Positions 44,727 through 54,104 of a stretch of 64,000 nt of DNA are shown piece by piece (position 1 is the stretch's first letter; every line of letters begins with the position of its first letter). The position numbers and the translations under genes are program-made. The DNA is from Aeromonas sanarellii (GTDB lineage Bacteria; Pseudomonadota; Gammaproteobacteria; Enterobacterales; Aeromonadaceae). The stretch spans positions 62,001 to 126,000 of the forward strand of contig NZ_CDBN01000091.1 of the NCBI RefSeq assembly GCF_000820085.1. The letters are read 5' to 3'. The notes under the pieces are model-generated. The model ran no database searches. It was given only the letters and a program-made list of their open reading frames with translations, and was not told the origin of the DNA.

Positions 44727-46604
44727 TCAGATGCGGAACATGCCCACCTGATTGTTCAGTTCGCCTGAAATATTTTTAAGTTGAGCCGACAGGTTGCGGG
44801 AGCTGTCCGCATCGATCGCCAGCTCGTCGGAGACGTCCTTGACCGCCTGGATGTTGCGGCTGACCTCGTCGGTCACCGCCCGCTGCTCCTCGGCGGCGCT
44901 GGAGATCTGGGTCGCCATGTCGGAGATCTGGTTGATGGAGGTGGTGATCTGCTCCAGGGCCTGGGTGGCGTCGTTTGCGTCTTCCACGCTGTTCTGGGCC
45001 AGCAGTTGACCCTCGTGCATGGTGCTGACGGCCCCCTGGGTGTTGCGCTGAAGGGTCTCGATCATGCTGCGGATCTCGACGGTGGAGCTGTGGGTGCGCT
45101 GGGACAGCACCCGCACCTCGTCCGCCACCACGGCGAAGCCACGGCCCTGCTCGCCGGCCCGGGCCGCCTCGATGGCGGCGTTCAGCGCCAGCAGGTTGGT
45201 CTGCTCGGCGATGCCCTGGATGGTGGAGAGGATGGTGTTGATCTCCTGGGCGTTCTTCTCCAGCTCCTGGATGATGCCGGAGGCTTGTTTCACCTGAGTC
45301 GCCAGATCCGTGATGGAGCGCTGGTTGCGGGCGATCACCTGCTTGCCGTGCTCACAGCTGCTGGAACTGCTGCGGGCTGCCTCCGCGGTCTGCTCGGCAT
45401 TGCTGGCGACCTCGACGGCGGTGGCGGACATCTCGTGCACCGCGGTCGCAATCTGGGAGATCTCGTTCTGCTGGCGCGCCAGCCCCTGGTTGGATTTCTC
45501 CGCCATGTCGTGGGAGGACCTGGCCTGCTGGTTGAGCTGGGTGGAGGAGTTGGAGATGTCCTGCACCATGACGTGGATGCGTTCGATGAAGGTGTTGACG
45601 TGCTTGGCGACGGTGCCGACCTCGTCTTCCCGCTCGATCTTGATGCGGCGGGTCAGATCGCCGTTGCCACGGGAGAGATCCGCGATGGCGTCGCCGAGGG
45701 TCTTCAGGGGCGCCAGGGAGCGGTTGATGGCCACGTAGGAGAAGCCCGCCACGATGAGGATGGTGAGGAGGCCCTGCAGCAGGGCGGAGGTCACCATGCG
45801 GGAGACGGACTGATAGGCCACCGCCTCGTCCACCACGATGCCGAAGTACCAGTTGGTGTTGGGGATCTCGGTGAGATCGAACACGCTCGCCTTGCCGCTG
45901 ATATTCATCTCGGAGATGGTGTTGTCATGGGCCAGCTCGTTGACCTTGGCGGCGGTGAGGTCCGGGGAGAGGGCGGTGGCGGGCTTGAGGGTCAGCGCCT
46001 TGTCCGGGTGGGCGATGATGGTGCCGTTGCTGTCCACCAGGATGGCGTAGGTGCCTTCCGAGTTGATCGCCAGCACGTCGCGTACCAGGCCGTCGATGGA
46101 GACGTCACCGGCGATGACGCCGTCGGTGCTGCCGCGGCTGAAGGGCTCGGCGATGGTGATGATGAGGTTGCCCGAGGCGGCGTCGGCATAGGGGGCCGTG
46201 ATGGCGAGCTTGCCGGCGGCCATGGCGTCCTTGTACCAGGGGCGCTGGCGCGGATCATAGCCGGCCGGCAGATCGGTCGGCTTGCTCTGGATCATCCGGC
46301 CATCCTTGGTCCCCACGTAGACCAGGTCGAAGTTGCCCGCGTTCATGGACTGGGCCAGGTGGCTCAGCGGTTCCTCCTCCTTGGCGAAGGCCTCCTTGGT
46401 GGCCTGGACCAGGCTGATGCGGGCATCGAGCCAGCGGGAGATGCCCTTGACGTTGGCGATGGAGCTGTCGTCGATGAAGCTCCAGATCAGCCGCTGGGTT
46501 TCGCTGCGCAGCTGGGTGGTGTTGTACCAGACCTGCAGGCCGGAGATGACCAGGATAATGGCCCCGATGGCGAGGACCAGCTTGTTCTTGATGGATAGGT
46601 TCAT
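44727..46604 (-). CDS. Methyl-accepting chemotaxis protein with dCache sensor
   Basis: A 625-residue chemoreceptor: helix 1 (about 8-30), a large periplasmic dCache_1 domain (about 35-275, with [15 protein letters not shown] and [12 protein letters not shown]), helix 2 (about 280-300), HAMP and a long signalling coiled coil with the hairpin tip [22 protein letters not shown]. The dCache domain usually binds amino acids or similar small ligands. There is no CheR-tethering C-terminal pentapeptide. A sigma-28 type promoter lies 65 bp upstream, tying it to the flagellar regulon. Confidence 0.95.
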   Translation of the reverse strand: MNLSIKNKLVLAIGAIILVISGLQVWYNTTQLRSETQRLIWSFIDDSSIANVKGISRWLDARISLVQATKEAFAKEEEPLSHLAQSMNAGNFDLVYVGTKDGRMIQSKPTDLPAGYDPRQRPWYKDAMAAGKLAITAPYADAASGNLIITIAEPFSRGSTDGVIAGDVSIDGLVRDVLAINSEGTYAILVDSNGTIIAHPDKALTLKPATALSPDLTAAKVNELAHDNTISEMNISGKASVFDLTEIPNTNWYFGIVVDEAVAYQSVSRMVTSALLQGLLTILIVAGFSYVAINRSLAPLKTLGDAIADLSRGNGDLTRRIKIEREDEVGTVAKHVNTFIERIHVMVQDISNSSTQLNQQARSSHDMAEKSNQGLARQQNEISQIATAVHEMSATAVEVASNAEQTAEAARSSSSSCEHGKQVIARNQRSITDLATQVKQASGIIQELEKNAQEINTILSTIQGIAEQTNLLALNAAIEAARAGEQGRGFAVVADEVRVLSQRTHSSTVEIRSMIETLQRNTQGAVSTMHEGQLLAQNSVEDANDATQALEQITTSINQISDMATQISSAAEEQRAVTDEVSRNIQAVKDVSDELAIDADSSRNLSAQLKNISGELNNQVGMFRI

Positions 46605-46668
46605 GTTTACATCCTTGTGAGCGTCAGTCTGAGATCCGTGGTGTTTGTTATTGTTATGGGCCAACTCT

Positions 46669-46695
46669 GTATCGGCCGACTGTGGACTTTATGTA
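46669..46695 (-). promoter_or_regulatory. Sigma-28 (FliA)-type promoter of the chemoreceptor gene
   Basis: On the minus strand TACA-N15-GCCGATAC matches the FliA consensus TAAA-N15-GCCGATAA, with one mismatch in each box. The -10 box lies 65 bases upstream of the ATG at 46604. Confidence 0.7.
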
Positions 46696-46760
46696 TCCCG
46701 GTGCACAGCAAATTTTCGATTTATTTCACCTCCCGACGGCCCGCCAGGCCGCGCCGATAC

Positions 46761-47438
46761 TCAGCTGAATCGATCTGGTCGGTTGGTAAAGATGCTATCG
46801 ACGCCCATGGCCGCCAATGCATCCCCATCACTCACCTCATCGACCGTGTAGACCAGGATCTTGAGCCCCCGGCGATGGGCATCCGCCACCAGCCCGGCGT
46901 CGACAAAATCCACGTCGCAGTTCAGGGACCAGGCCCCCAACTCCTCGGCGAAGCGGGCACCGTGCAGCGGCAGGCTGGCGGTCAGGGCGCCGGTCCTGAT
47001 CTCCGGCCGCAACACCTTGAAGCGTATCAGCTCGGGATGATGGAAGGAGGAGACGACCCAGTGCGCCGGGGTGAAGCCAAGCTCCGCCTCGGCCCGCCGG
47101 GTCAGGGCGGCCACCGGCTCGGCGGTGCCTGCACCCTTGAGTTCGATGTGCAGCTCGCAGCGCCCCGCAATCAGGCTCATGACCTGCCACAGGGTCGGGA
47201 TCCGTTCCCCGTCTCCGGCATCCAGGCTTGCCAGATAGTCCCGGGATTGGTGGCTGAGCACCCCGTGGCCGTCGGTGCAGCGCTCCAGCCGCCTGTCGTG
47301 GAAGACCCAGAGCTCGCCGTCAGCCTGCTGCACGTCGAGCTCGATGGCGCCGACCCCGAGCTCCAGCGCCAGGGCGATGGCCTTGAGGGTGTTCTCCGGT
47401 GCCAGTCCGCTGGCCCCGCGATGGGCAATGATCTGCAT
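46761..47438 (-). CDS. ugpQ: Glycerophosphodiester phosphodiesterase
   Basis: A 225-residue cytoplasmic GDPD (no signal peptide) that hydrolyses glycerophosphodiesters to glycerol-3-phosphate. Signatures: N-terminal IIAHRGASGLAPENTLKAI, acid pair ELDVQQADGELWVFHD and C-terminal VDSIFTNRPD. Length and the lack of a signal fit UgpQ rather than periplasmic GlpQ. A GGAGCAAC site precedes the ATG. Confidence 0.92.
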   Translation of the reverse strand: MQIIAHRGASGLAPENTLKAIALALELGVGAIELDVQQADGELWVFHDRRLERCTDGHGVLSHQSRDYLASLDAGDGERIPTLWQVMSLIAGRCELHIELKGAGTAEPVAALTRRAEAELGFTPAHWVVSSFHHPELIRFKVLRPEIRTGALTASLPLHGARFAEELGAWSLNCDVDFVDAGLVADAHRRGLKILVYTVDEVSDGDALAAMGVDSIFTNRPDRFS

Positions 47439-47487
47439 TCGTTGCTCCTGTTGTCGTCATTGGGGGATGGTGATAACCCCACCCCGG

Positions 47488-47510
47488 CCCTCCCCTTCAC
47501 AAGGGGAGGG
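47488..47510. repeat. REP-like palindrome
   Basis: The perfect palindrome CCCTCCCCTT-CAC-AAGGGGAGGG is preceded by AACCCC. It resembles the element at 30052-30076 and lies six bases from the duplicated mscM 3' end. Confidence 0.7.
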
Positions 47511-47516
47511 GGCCCG

Positions 47517-47634
47517 TCAACCCCGGCTCATCCTGATATCGATCTGCTGGTGCGGCAGGTGCATGCCGTATTGGGCCTGCTTGTCCAGGATCAGCGAGTG
47601 GACCTCGTGGGTGCACGGGGACATTCGGTGATCC
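47517..47634 (-). pseudogene. Duplicate of the mscM 3' end
   Basis: About 118 bp that repeat the last 115 bp of the mscM-like gene (47648-47762), including the stop. The first 61 bases are identical and the rest carries scattered substitutions and a small indel that breaks the frame. The peptide read near the end, DKQAQYGMHLPHQQIDIRM, differs from the gene at one residue (Q for L). It lies 13 bp past the real stop, beside a REP-like palindrome. Confidence 0.88.
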
Positions 47635-47647
47635 CTCAGTACCATGC

Positions 47648-50600
47648 TCAACCCCGGCTCATCCTGATATCGATCTGCTGGTGCGGCAGGTGCATGCCGT
47701 ATTGGGCCAGCTTGTCGAGGATCAACGAATGCACCTCGTGGGTGATCGGCATCCGGTGATCCATGCTGTTGACGTAGAGCCGGATCTCGTAGATGAGGGC
47801 CGAGTCGGTGAATTCGATCAGGAATACCTCAGGGACCGGGGTGTCCAGCACCAGGGTGGACTCCTGCACGCACTGCTCCAGCAGCTGCTGCACCCGCCTG
47901 GGCTCCTGGGTCAGGCCGATGCGGATGCGCAGCTTGACCCGGGTGATGGCGTCTGACAGGGACCAGTTGATGAACTGCTCGGTGATGAAGGCCTTGTTGG
48001 GGACGATGATCTCCTTCCTGTCCCAGTCCACGATAGTGGTGGCACGGGTCTTGATCTTGGTGACTGTGCCGGTGAGATCGCGGATGGTGACGGTGTCGCC
48101 CAGGCGGATCGGCTTCTCGAACAGGATGATGAGGCCGGAGACGAAGTTCGCGAAGATCTCCTGCAGCCCGAAGCCCAGCCCCACAGAGAGCGCCGCCACC
48201 AGCCACTGGGTCTTGGACCAGTCGATGCCGAGCATGGAGAAGCCGGTGAGGGCGCCGATGAGCAGCACCAGGTACTTGCTGACCGTGGTCAGCGCAAAGC
48301 CGGTGCCGGGGGAGAGGCTCAGGTGCTGGAGCAGGGTGAGCTCCATCAGCCCGGGCAGGTTGCGGGCGGTGACCACCGTCAGGATGAAGGCGAAGGCGGT
48401 CAGCATCAGATCCTGCAGGGTGATGGCGGAGAGCTGCTCGATACCAGCCACCTTGCTGCTCACCTGCCACACCTCGATGCTGCTGAGGAAGCTGAACGCC
48501 GAGTTGAGATCCGACCATTGCACCACTACCAGCATGGTGAAGCCCAGCATCAGCAGGGTGCGCACTAGGCCGAGGGACTGGGCGCTGAGGGTGTCGAGAT
48601 CCAGCTCGGGTTCCTCCACCACGTCGGGGATCTCGGAGCTGAGATCGTCCTCGTCCCGCTCCCGCTGGGCCAGGATCTCGGCCCGCTTGTGCTTGGCGCG
48701 GTCGAAGGCGAGCCGGCGGCGCTGGATCAGCATCCAGCGGTGGGCCAGGTAGTAGACGAGCAGGCAGCCGAGCCCCGCCAGCAGGCTCAGTTCCAGCTGG
48801 CGCAGCAGGGTGCGGGAGGTGTAGAAGTAGCCGAACAGGGCGCCCAGCACCGCCAGCAGGGGGGCCAGCATCAGGCTGTTCCAGATGAAGTGGTGCAGCA
48901 GGTGGGGCTTGGTCATGTCGGCCTGCCCCCAGGTCAGCGGCAGCTTCTCCCGGTTGAGGCGCGCGAAGAACAGCAGCAGCCAGAGGGCGCCGACGATGAA
49001 GGCGAGGCGGCCCAGGGAGTCATAGAAGGCGTGCTCCTGATAGCTGCTGGCCATGCCCTGCACGAAGAAACAGGGGATCAGCACCAGCAGCAGGGTGCGG
49101 AACTGGCCCCACACCCGCTGGACCCGCTCCTTCGGCCAGCGGAAGTGCAGGATCAGGATCCCCTTCTCCAGGGTGAGGTGGCGGGCGACCAGCAGGGCCA
49201 GCAGCAGGAACCAGATCTCGCCAAGGCCCCGGGCCACCGCCACCGCGAAGGGGTATTGCCAGGCGCCGTCCAGCAGGCCGTGCAGCATCAGCGCCATGGC
49301 GGGCAGGGGCAGGGCCGCCAGCAGGGAACGCATCAGCAGCCGGCTGGTGAGGCTGAACTTGTCCTGGGTCACCTTGCCGATGCGCGGGGCTATGAACTGG
49401 CAGTACTCCGTCAGGTGGCGGGCGAGTTTCAGCCAGCACCAGGCCAGTCCCAGCAGGCCCAGGCCGGCCAGGGTCAGGGTGAGGGGGTTGTTCTCGGCGA
49501 TGGCCCTGGGGATCTGCAGCCAGTTGGCCGGGTTGAAGATCAGTCCCAGGGCGGCGGGCACGCCGAGCAGCACGACCGGGCTCAGGGGACGCACGTCCGG
49601 CATCCAGAACAGGTGGCTGGCGCTGAGTTCGCGGATCTCGTCGATCTTGCTGTTCTGGCGGCTGTAGAGCAGCTTGAGCCGGGTCTGCTCCTGAATGAGG
49701 GTATCGGAGGCGTCGTTGAGCCGGGTCAGCAGTTGCCGCCTAGCCTTGAGCAGGTTGTCGAGCACGGCGCGCTGGGCCCTGTCCAGGGTGATGCCGTCCC
49801 CGCTCAGCAGGTTGTTGCGGATCTGCGCCGGATCCTTCAGGGCATCCTGTTCGGTCTCGTACTGGTATTTCGCCATGCGCGCCTTGACGATGGCGGATTC
49901 CAGCTTCTCCAGCGGGAAGTAGGCGGGCAGGTCGGCCAGCTTGCTGCGCAGGTTCTCGCCATAGGCGTTGCTGATCTGCAGCCACTCCAGCTGTTCGCGC
50001 ACCGAGTTGACCAGGTCGTTGAGCCCGGAGAGGGAGCTGTCCAGGGTGCGCTGCTCGTCCTGCACCCGCTCGATCTGGTCCTCCAGGGCCCCCAGTTGCA
50101 GGGAGAGCGCCTGGTTCTGCTGTTGCTGCTCCTGCAACAGGGGCAGATCCGAGGTGAGCTGCCGGCGCAGGCGTTCGCTCTCGGCCAGGGCCTGCTCGGT
50201 CTTCTCCCGGCGCAGCTGGTTCTGCTGGGCGAGCAGGCTGGCCTGCCACTCGTCCTCGTCCGTGATGGCGAGGTTGAGCTCCTGCAGCTTCAACTTGCCG
50301 AGATCGTTGCGCTGCTGGGCGGAGAGCTGTTCGAGCTCCAGCATCTGGATCCGGTCCGACAGGCTCTGCTCCTTGAGGCGGGTGGCCAGCTGCTGGGCCT
50401 CCTGCAGCCGATCCGACTCGTTGCTGAAGCTCAGGCGATCGAGCTGGGATCGGGTCTGCAACAGCTGCTTGCGCAGCTCGTCGACCCTCAGGTGATACTC
50501 CTGCCCCGTGCTCTCCAGCTGGTTGAGGCTGTCGGTCACCCCCTGGCGCTCCTTGCGCAGGTTGATCTGGCGGTTGCTGCTCAGGCTGATGGCCTGGCGC

Positions 50601-50923
50601 AGGGCGTCCTCCTTGAGGGAGGAGAGGGGCGGACGGGACTGGGGCTGGTAGTTGTGCAGCCCCTCCTTGAGCCGGGCCGACTCCTTGGGGTAGTCGATGA
50701 GGATCTGCTGGTAGGCCTTGCCCTGCTCCCGGTAGCGCTGGGCGTCCCGGGCATACTGCAGCGCCTGCTGGTAGCTCTCCCTCAGCTGCTGGTTTTCCGG
50801 GCTCTCCGTCTTGGGAACGCTCTGCAACAGTTCCTCGACCTGGGTGATGGCATCATCGGCCTGGGCTGCGGAGAAGGGGAGCAGGCTGAGACAGAACATC
50901 AGGCAGAGCAGGCGTTGCAACAT
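47648..50923 (-). CDS. mscM: Large mechanosensitive channel, MscM/MscK family
   Basis: A 1091-residue inner-membrane channel. It has a signal peptide (FSAAQA-DD), a long periplasmic coiled-coil region (about 25-440), several membrane helices (about 450-900) and the conserved MscS pore and beta domain (VGLGFGLQEIFANFVSGLIILFEKPIRLGD), then a C-terminal cytoplasmic vestibule. Size and layout fit E. coli MscM/YjeP (1107) or MscK/KefA (1120); I favour MscM, with moderate certainty. Its 3' end is duplicated downstream. Confidence 0.88.
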   Translation of the reverse strand: MLQRLLCLMFCLSLLPFSAAQADDAITQVEELLQSVPKTESPENQQLRESYQQALQYARDAQRYREQGKAYQQILIDYPKESARLKEGLHNYQPQSRPPLSSLKEDALRQAISLSSNRQINLRKERQGVTDSLNQLESTGQEYHLRVDELRKQLLQTRSQLDRLSFSNESDRLQEAQQLATRLKEQSLSDRIQMLELEQLSAQQRNDLGKLKLQELNLAITDEDEWQASLLAQQNQLRREKTEQALAESERLRRQLTSDLPLLQEQQQQNQALSLQLGALEDQIERVQDEQRTLDSSLSGLNDLVNSVREQLEWLQISNAYGENLRSKLADLPAYFPLEKLESAIVKARMAKYQYETEQDALKDPAQIRNNLLSGDGITLDRAQRAVLDNLLKARRQLLTRLNDASDTLIQEQTRLKLLYSRQNSKIDEIRELSASHLFWMPDVRPLSPVVLLGVPAALGLIFNPANWLQIPRAIAENNPLTLTLAGLGLLGLAWCWLKLARHLTEYCQFIAPRIGKVTQDKFSLTSRLLMRSLLAALPLPAMALMLHGLLDGAWQYPFAVAVARGLGEIWFLLLALLVARHLTLEKGILILHFRWPKERVQRVWGQFRTLLLVLIPCFFVQGMASSYQEHAFYDSLGRLAFIVGALWLLLFFARLNREKLPLTWGQADMTKPHLLHHFIWNSLMLAPLLAVLGALFGYFYTSRTLLRQLELSLLAGLGCLLVYYLAHRWMLIQRRRLAFDRAKHKRAEILAQRERDEDDLSSEIPDVVEEPELDLDTLSAQSLGLVRTLLMLGFTMLVVVQWSDLNSAFSFLSSIEVWQVSSKVAGIEQLSAITLQDLMLTAFAFILTVVTARNLPGLMELTLLQHLSLSPGTGFALTTVSKYLVLLIGALTGFSMLGIDWSKTQWLVAALSVGLGFGLQEIFANFVSGLIILFEKPIRLGDTVTIRDLTGTVTKIKTRATTIVDWDRKEIIVPNKAFITEQFINWSLSDAITRVKLRIRIGLTQEPRRVQQLLEQCVQESTLVLDTPVPEVFLIEFTDSALIYEIRLYVNSMDHRMPITHEVHSLILDKLAQYGMHLPHQQIDIRMSRG

Positions 50924-51078
50924 GGCGCACGTTTCCGTTCATGAGAAATCGCCCTAGCCTAAAGCAGGGGCTGGAGCGGGTAAAGCCTTCCATCCTAATG
51001 ATTCACAACATAAATGGCGGGTGATCCGGGTCTTGTTTGGCTATTATTCTGGCCGTTTCCCACCTTGTTGAGCATTCT

Positions 51079-52416
51079 ATGTCCTCCGTCGACCTGGGCA
51101 CGGCCCCCCTCTCCCGCCTCTTCCTGCGCTATGTGACCCCGACGGTGGCCGCCATGCTGGTCACCGGCGTCTATGTCACCATAGACGGCATCTTCGTCGG
51201 CCATATCCTGGGTCAGGACGGCCTGGCCGGCATGATGCTGGCCTACCCCATCTGCGCCGTGCTCTATGCGGTGGGGGCGCTGATCGGCATGGGCTCCTCG
51301 TCGCTCGCCTCGTTTTATCTGGGCAAGGGGGAACAGGCTAAGGCGCGCCACATCGTCGGCAACGCCCTGGTGATGGTGCTCATCGCCTCGGCCCTGCTCG
51401 CCTTTGTCGGCATCCGTCATGGGGACGAGATGCTGCGCTGGATGGGGGCCGAGGGAGTCATCTTCGATGCCGGCCTCGCCTACCTGCAGTGGTACGCCTG
51501 GCTCGGGGCCTTCGCGGTGCTCTCCATGGCGTTTACCGCCCTGCTGCGCAACGACGGGCGACCCGGCCTCACCACCTGGATCCTGGTGGGGGGCGGCGTG
51601 CTCAACGTCCTGCTCGATTACCTGCTGATGGCGGTGATCCCCTGGGGGCTGGCGGGGGCGGCCATCGCCACCATGCTCTCCCAGGCGGTGACCAGCGGTC
51701 TCTGTCTGTGGCACTTCTTCACCCCCCGCAGCCAGCTGCGCATCCGCTGGGACACCCTGGTGCCGGACTGGCGGCTGATGGGGGAGACGCTGCGACTCGG
51801 GGTGTCGAGCTTCCTGATGTACCTCTATCTCTCCGTGGTGCTGGCGCTGCACAACAAGGCGCTGCTGGCGGTGGGTAGCTCGCTGCACGTGGCCGCCTAT
51901 GGCGTCATCAGCTACAGCGAGGCCTTCTTCTATCTCATCTTCGAGGGGATCGCCATGGGCATCCAGCCCATCGCCAGCTTCAACGCCGGGGCGGGCAACT
52001 GGGCGCGGGTGCTGCGGGTGCGCAACCTGGCGCTGGGGGTGACCCTGGTGGTGGCGCTGTGCGGCATGGTGCCGCTCTATCTGTGGCCGGAGGGGGTCGT
52101 CTACCTGTTTGCCGGCGACAACGCGGCCCTCTTGCCGGTGGCGACCCTGGGGATCTGGCTCTACTTCTGGGGGCTGCCCATGGAGGGACTGCTGCTGGTG
52201 GGGGCCACCTACTTCCAGGCCATCAACCGGGCCCGCATCGCCTCCCTGCTCACCGGCGGCAAGCTGGTGCTGATTGGCGGCTTCCTGTGGGGCTTCTCCT
52301 CCCTCTGGGGCGTGGCCGGCGTCTGGCTGGCGCTGCCTGCCTGCAGCACCCTGCTGGTTCTGGTGATGTGGCGGGTCATGGGCAAGGAGGCCGGGCTGCA
52401 TGCCGCAGCCGCATAG
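51079..52416 (+). CDS. MATE family multidrug/cation efflux transporter
   Basis: A 445-residue inner-membrane protein with 12 predicted helices in two MATE halves (starting TVAAMLVTGVYVTIDGIFVGH, and MGETLRLGVSSFLMYLYLSV). Closer in pattern to the MepA/YeeO-like group than to NorM. It would extrude cationic compounds using a Na+ or H+ gradient; the substrate is unknown. Divergent from mscM. Confidence 0.9.
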   Translation: MSSVDLGTAPLSRLFLRYVTPTVAAMLVTGVYVTIDGIFVGHILGQDGLAGMMLAYPICAVLYAVGALIGMGSSSLASFYLGKGEQAKARHIVGNALVMVLIASALLAFVGIRHGDEMLRWMGAEGVIFDAGLAYLQWYAWLGAFAVLSMAFTALLRNDGRPGLTTWILVGGGVLNVLLDYLLMAVIPWGLAGAAIATMLSQAVTSGLCLWHFFTPRSQLRIRWDTLVPDWRLMGETLRLGVSSFLMYLYLSVVLALHNKALLAVGSSLHVAAYGVISYSEAFFYLIFEGIAMGIQPIASFNAGAGNWARVLRVRNLALGVTLVVALCGMVPLYLWPEGVVYLFAGDNAALLPVATLGIWLYFWGLPMEGLLLVGATYFQAINRARIASLLTGGKLVLIGGFLWGFSSLWGVAGVWLALPACSTLLVLVMWRVMGKEAGLHAAAA

Positions 52417-52434
52417 CTAACGCCCCCGTCCATT

Positions 52435-52468
52435 GACGACAAAGGCAGCCTGGGCTGCCTTTGTCGTT
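52435..52468. terminator. Bidirectional terminator between MATE and M23 genes
   Basis: A 13-bp stem GACAAAGGCAGCC/GGCTGCCTTTGTC with a 3-nt loop lies between convergent genes, followed by a short T-run on the plus strand. Confidence 0.75.
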
Positions 52469-52482
52469 TCATCCAGCCAGGG

Positions 52483-53310
52483 TCAGGGCTTGAAGGCCCC
52501 GATAAAGATGGCGGGGTCGACCCGGGCATCGTTCAGGCTAACGTTCCAGTGCATGTGGGGACCGGTGGCACGACCGGTGGCGCCGACCCGGCCGACGATG
52601 CCGCCGCGGGGCAGGCTCTGGCCCAGCTTCACGTCGACCTTCGACATGTGACAGAACATGCTGATGAGCCCCTGGCCGTGATCGACGAACACCGTATTGC
52701 CGTTGAAGAAGTAGTTGCCGATGAGGATGACCTTGCCCGCCGCCGGCGCCTTGATGGGGGTGCCGGCGCCGACCGCAAAGTCGAGGCCAGAGTGGGGGTT
52801 GCGCTCCTCGCCGTTGAAGAAGCGGCGCAGGCCGAACGGGCTGGAGAGGGGGCCGTTGACCGGCTTGTCGAACAGCAGGTTGCTGGGCTGGGCCGGGCTG
52901 AAGGTCTGGTAGGCCTTGGTCTGTTCGGCCAGCTCCCGATTGATGCGCGCCATGTCCTCCGCCAGCGGATTGACCTGGCGCGTATTTTTCAACTTGATGT
53001 GCTGCTCCCGGTAGTGCTTGGTGCCGACCTGGAAGCCGAGGGTGCGGCCATCGCCCAGCTTCAGCTGGTGGGGGCCGGGCTGGCTCTTGAGCGGGATGCC
53101 GACGATGGCGATCCAGCGCCTGCCCTCTTCCTGCACCACCAGCACGGGCTTGTCCTGATACCGCACGGCGGGCGCCTTGGCGCCGTCCCCGAGCGGCACC
53201 ACGGCCACGCCCCCCGGCACAGGGTGATTGAGCAGGCGGCTGATAAAGCCGGATTCGGCGTGAAGAGCGGGACTGCCGAGCAGCACGAGAAGGAAGAACA
53301 GGCGGCGCAT
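52483..53310 (-). CDS. M23 family (LytM) periplasmic peptidase
   Basis: A 275-residue exported protein with a signal peptide (GSPALHA-ES), an N-terminal all-beta region and a C-terminal LytM domain. The zinc-site motifs HSGLDF (HxxxD) and HMHWNV (HxH) are intact, so it should be an active endopeptidase on peptidoglycan cross-links, not an EnvC/NlpD-type activator. The ATG at 53310 places the signal at the N terminus. Monocistronic. Confidence 0.92.
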   Translation of the reverse strand: MRRLFFLLVLLGSPALHAESGFISRLLNHPVPGGVAVVPLGDGAKAPAVRYQDKPVLVVQEEGRRWIAIVGIPLKSQPGPHQLKLGDGRTLGFQVGTKHYREQHIKLKNTRQVNPLAEDMARINRELAEQTKAYQTFSPAQPSNLLFDKPVNGPLSSPFGLRRFFNGEERNPHSGLDFAVGAGTPIKAPAAGKVILIGNYFFNGNTVFVDHGQGLISMFCHMSKVDVKLGQSLPRGGIVGRVGATGRATGPHMHWNVSLNDARVDPAIFIGAFKP

Positions 53311-53460
53311 GGTGGCTCCATCGAACAAGGCGGTGAGATACGAGGGGGCAGATGATGCCACATTCTGCCGGGGCTGTCCGTCCCCCGGACCCATGGCCGC
53401 GGGGCTGCCTGAAAGGAGCAGGAGTGAAAACTCTGTGCTATTTACTAATGCGTCACTAAA

Positions 53461-53481
53461 AGGTGTCTTTGAATGACACCT
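53461..53481. promoter_or_regulatory. Perfect inverted repeat upstream of the fimbrial operon
   Basis: Arms AGGTGTC/GACACCT with a 7-nt spacer, 75 bp upstream of the first fimbrial ATG. A candidate operator, or a hairpin in the leader. Confidence 0.5.
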
Positions 53482-53555
53482 ATGTCGGCAAGCAGTGAAG
53501 CACTGGCAGGAGGACGGCAGTCGCCAGCGACATCCAGGGATAGACGGAGGTTGTG

Positions 53556-54095
53556 ATGAAGACCAAGGCTCTCTTGCTACTCGGACTCATAATGGGGATG
53601 TCGGCACCCGTTGCCGCCTTCAACGGGGTCATTACCATCAATGGCGAAGTGACCGCGGGGACCTGTGCCATCGCGGTCAACGGGGGCACGGCGTCTGCGA
53701 CCGTGACCCTGCCCACCGTCAGCACCAATGCCCTTGGCAGCATAGGCCAGACCGCAGGGGCGACCGGTTTCAACCTTGCTCTCACCAGTTGCCCGACCAC
53801 GGGGTCTGTGCGGGCCTACTTCGAAAACATCGGGGTGGAGCAGACCACGGGCAATCTCAGCAACAAGGCCGTCGCCTCGGGAGGCAAGAACCCGGCCCAG
53901 AACGTGGAGGTGCAGATCCTCTCTGCCAACAGCACCCCCATCGATCTTCGTACCAACACAGGCAACAATGTGCTGGTCAGCTTCAGTGCCACCGGCGGGG
54001 CGACCCTCTACTACAGCGCCCAGTACATCGCCACCGGCGCCGTCGGTGCCGGCCTGGTCTCTGCGGATCTCATCTATTCTCTGGACTACCACTGA
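53556..54095 (+). CDS. Fimbrial major subunit (type 1-like pilin)
   Basis: A 179-residue exported pilin: signal peptide ending SAPVAA-FN, first Cys in GTCAIAVNGG and second in ALTSCPTTG for the Ig-like disulfide, and the C-terminal donor region (LVSADLIYSLDYH). This is the subunit layout of gamma-type chaperone-usher pili (CupA-like). ATG at 53556, with GGAGG five bases upstream. First gene of the five-gene operon. Confidence 0.88.
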   Translation: MKTKALLLLGLIMGMSAPVAAFNGVITINGEVTAGTCAIAVNGGTASATVTLPTVSTNALGSIGQTAGATGFNLALTSCPTTGSVRAYFENIGVEQTTGNLSNKAVASGGKNPAQNVEVQILSANSTPIDLRTNTGNNVLVSFSATGGATLYYSAQYIATGAVGAGLVSADLIYSLDYH

Positions 54096-54104
54096 GTCTG
54101 CCCC

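Noticed and set aside
44583-44768. Short plus-strand frame of 61 codons between frdA and the chemoreceptor gene
   Set aside because: It runs through the chemoreceptor terminator and into that gene's 3' end, with no good ribosome binding site.
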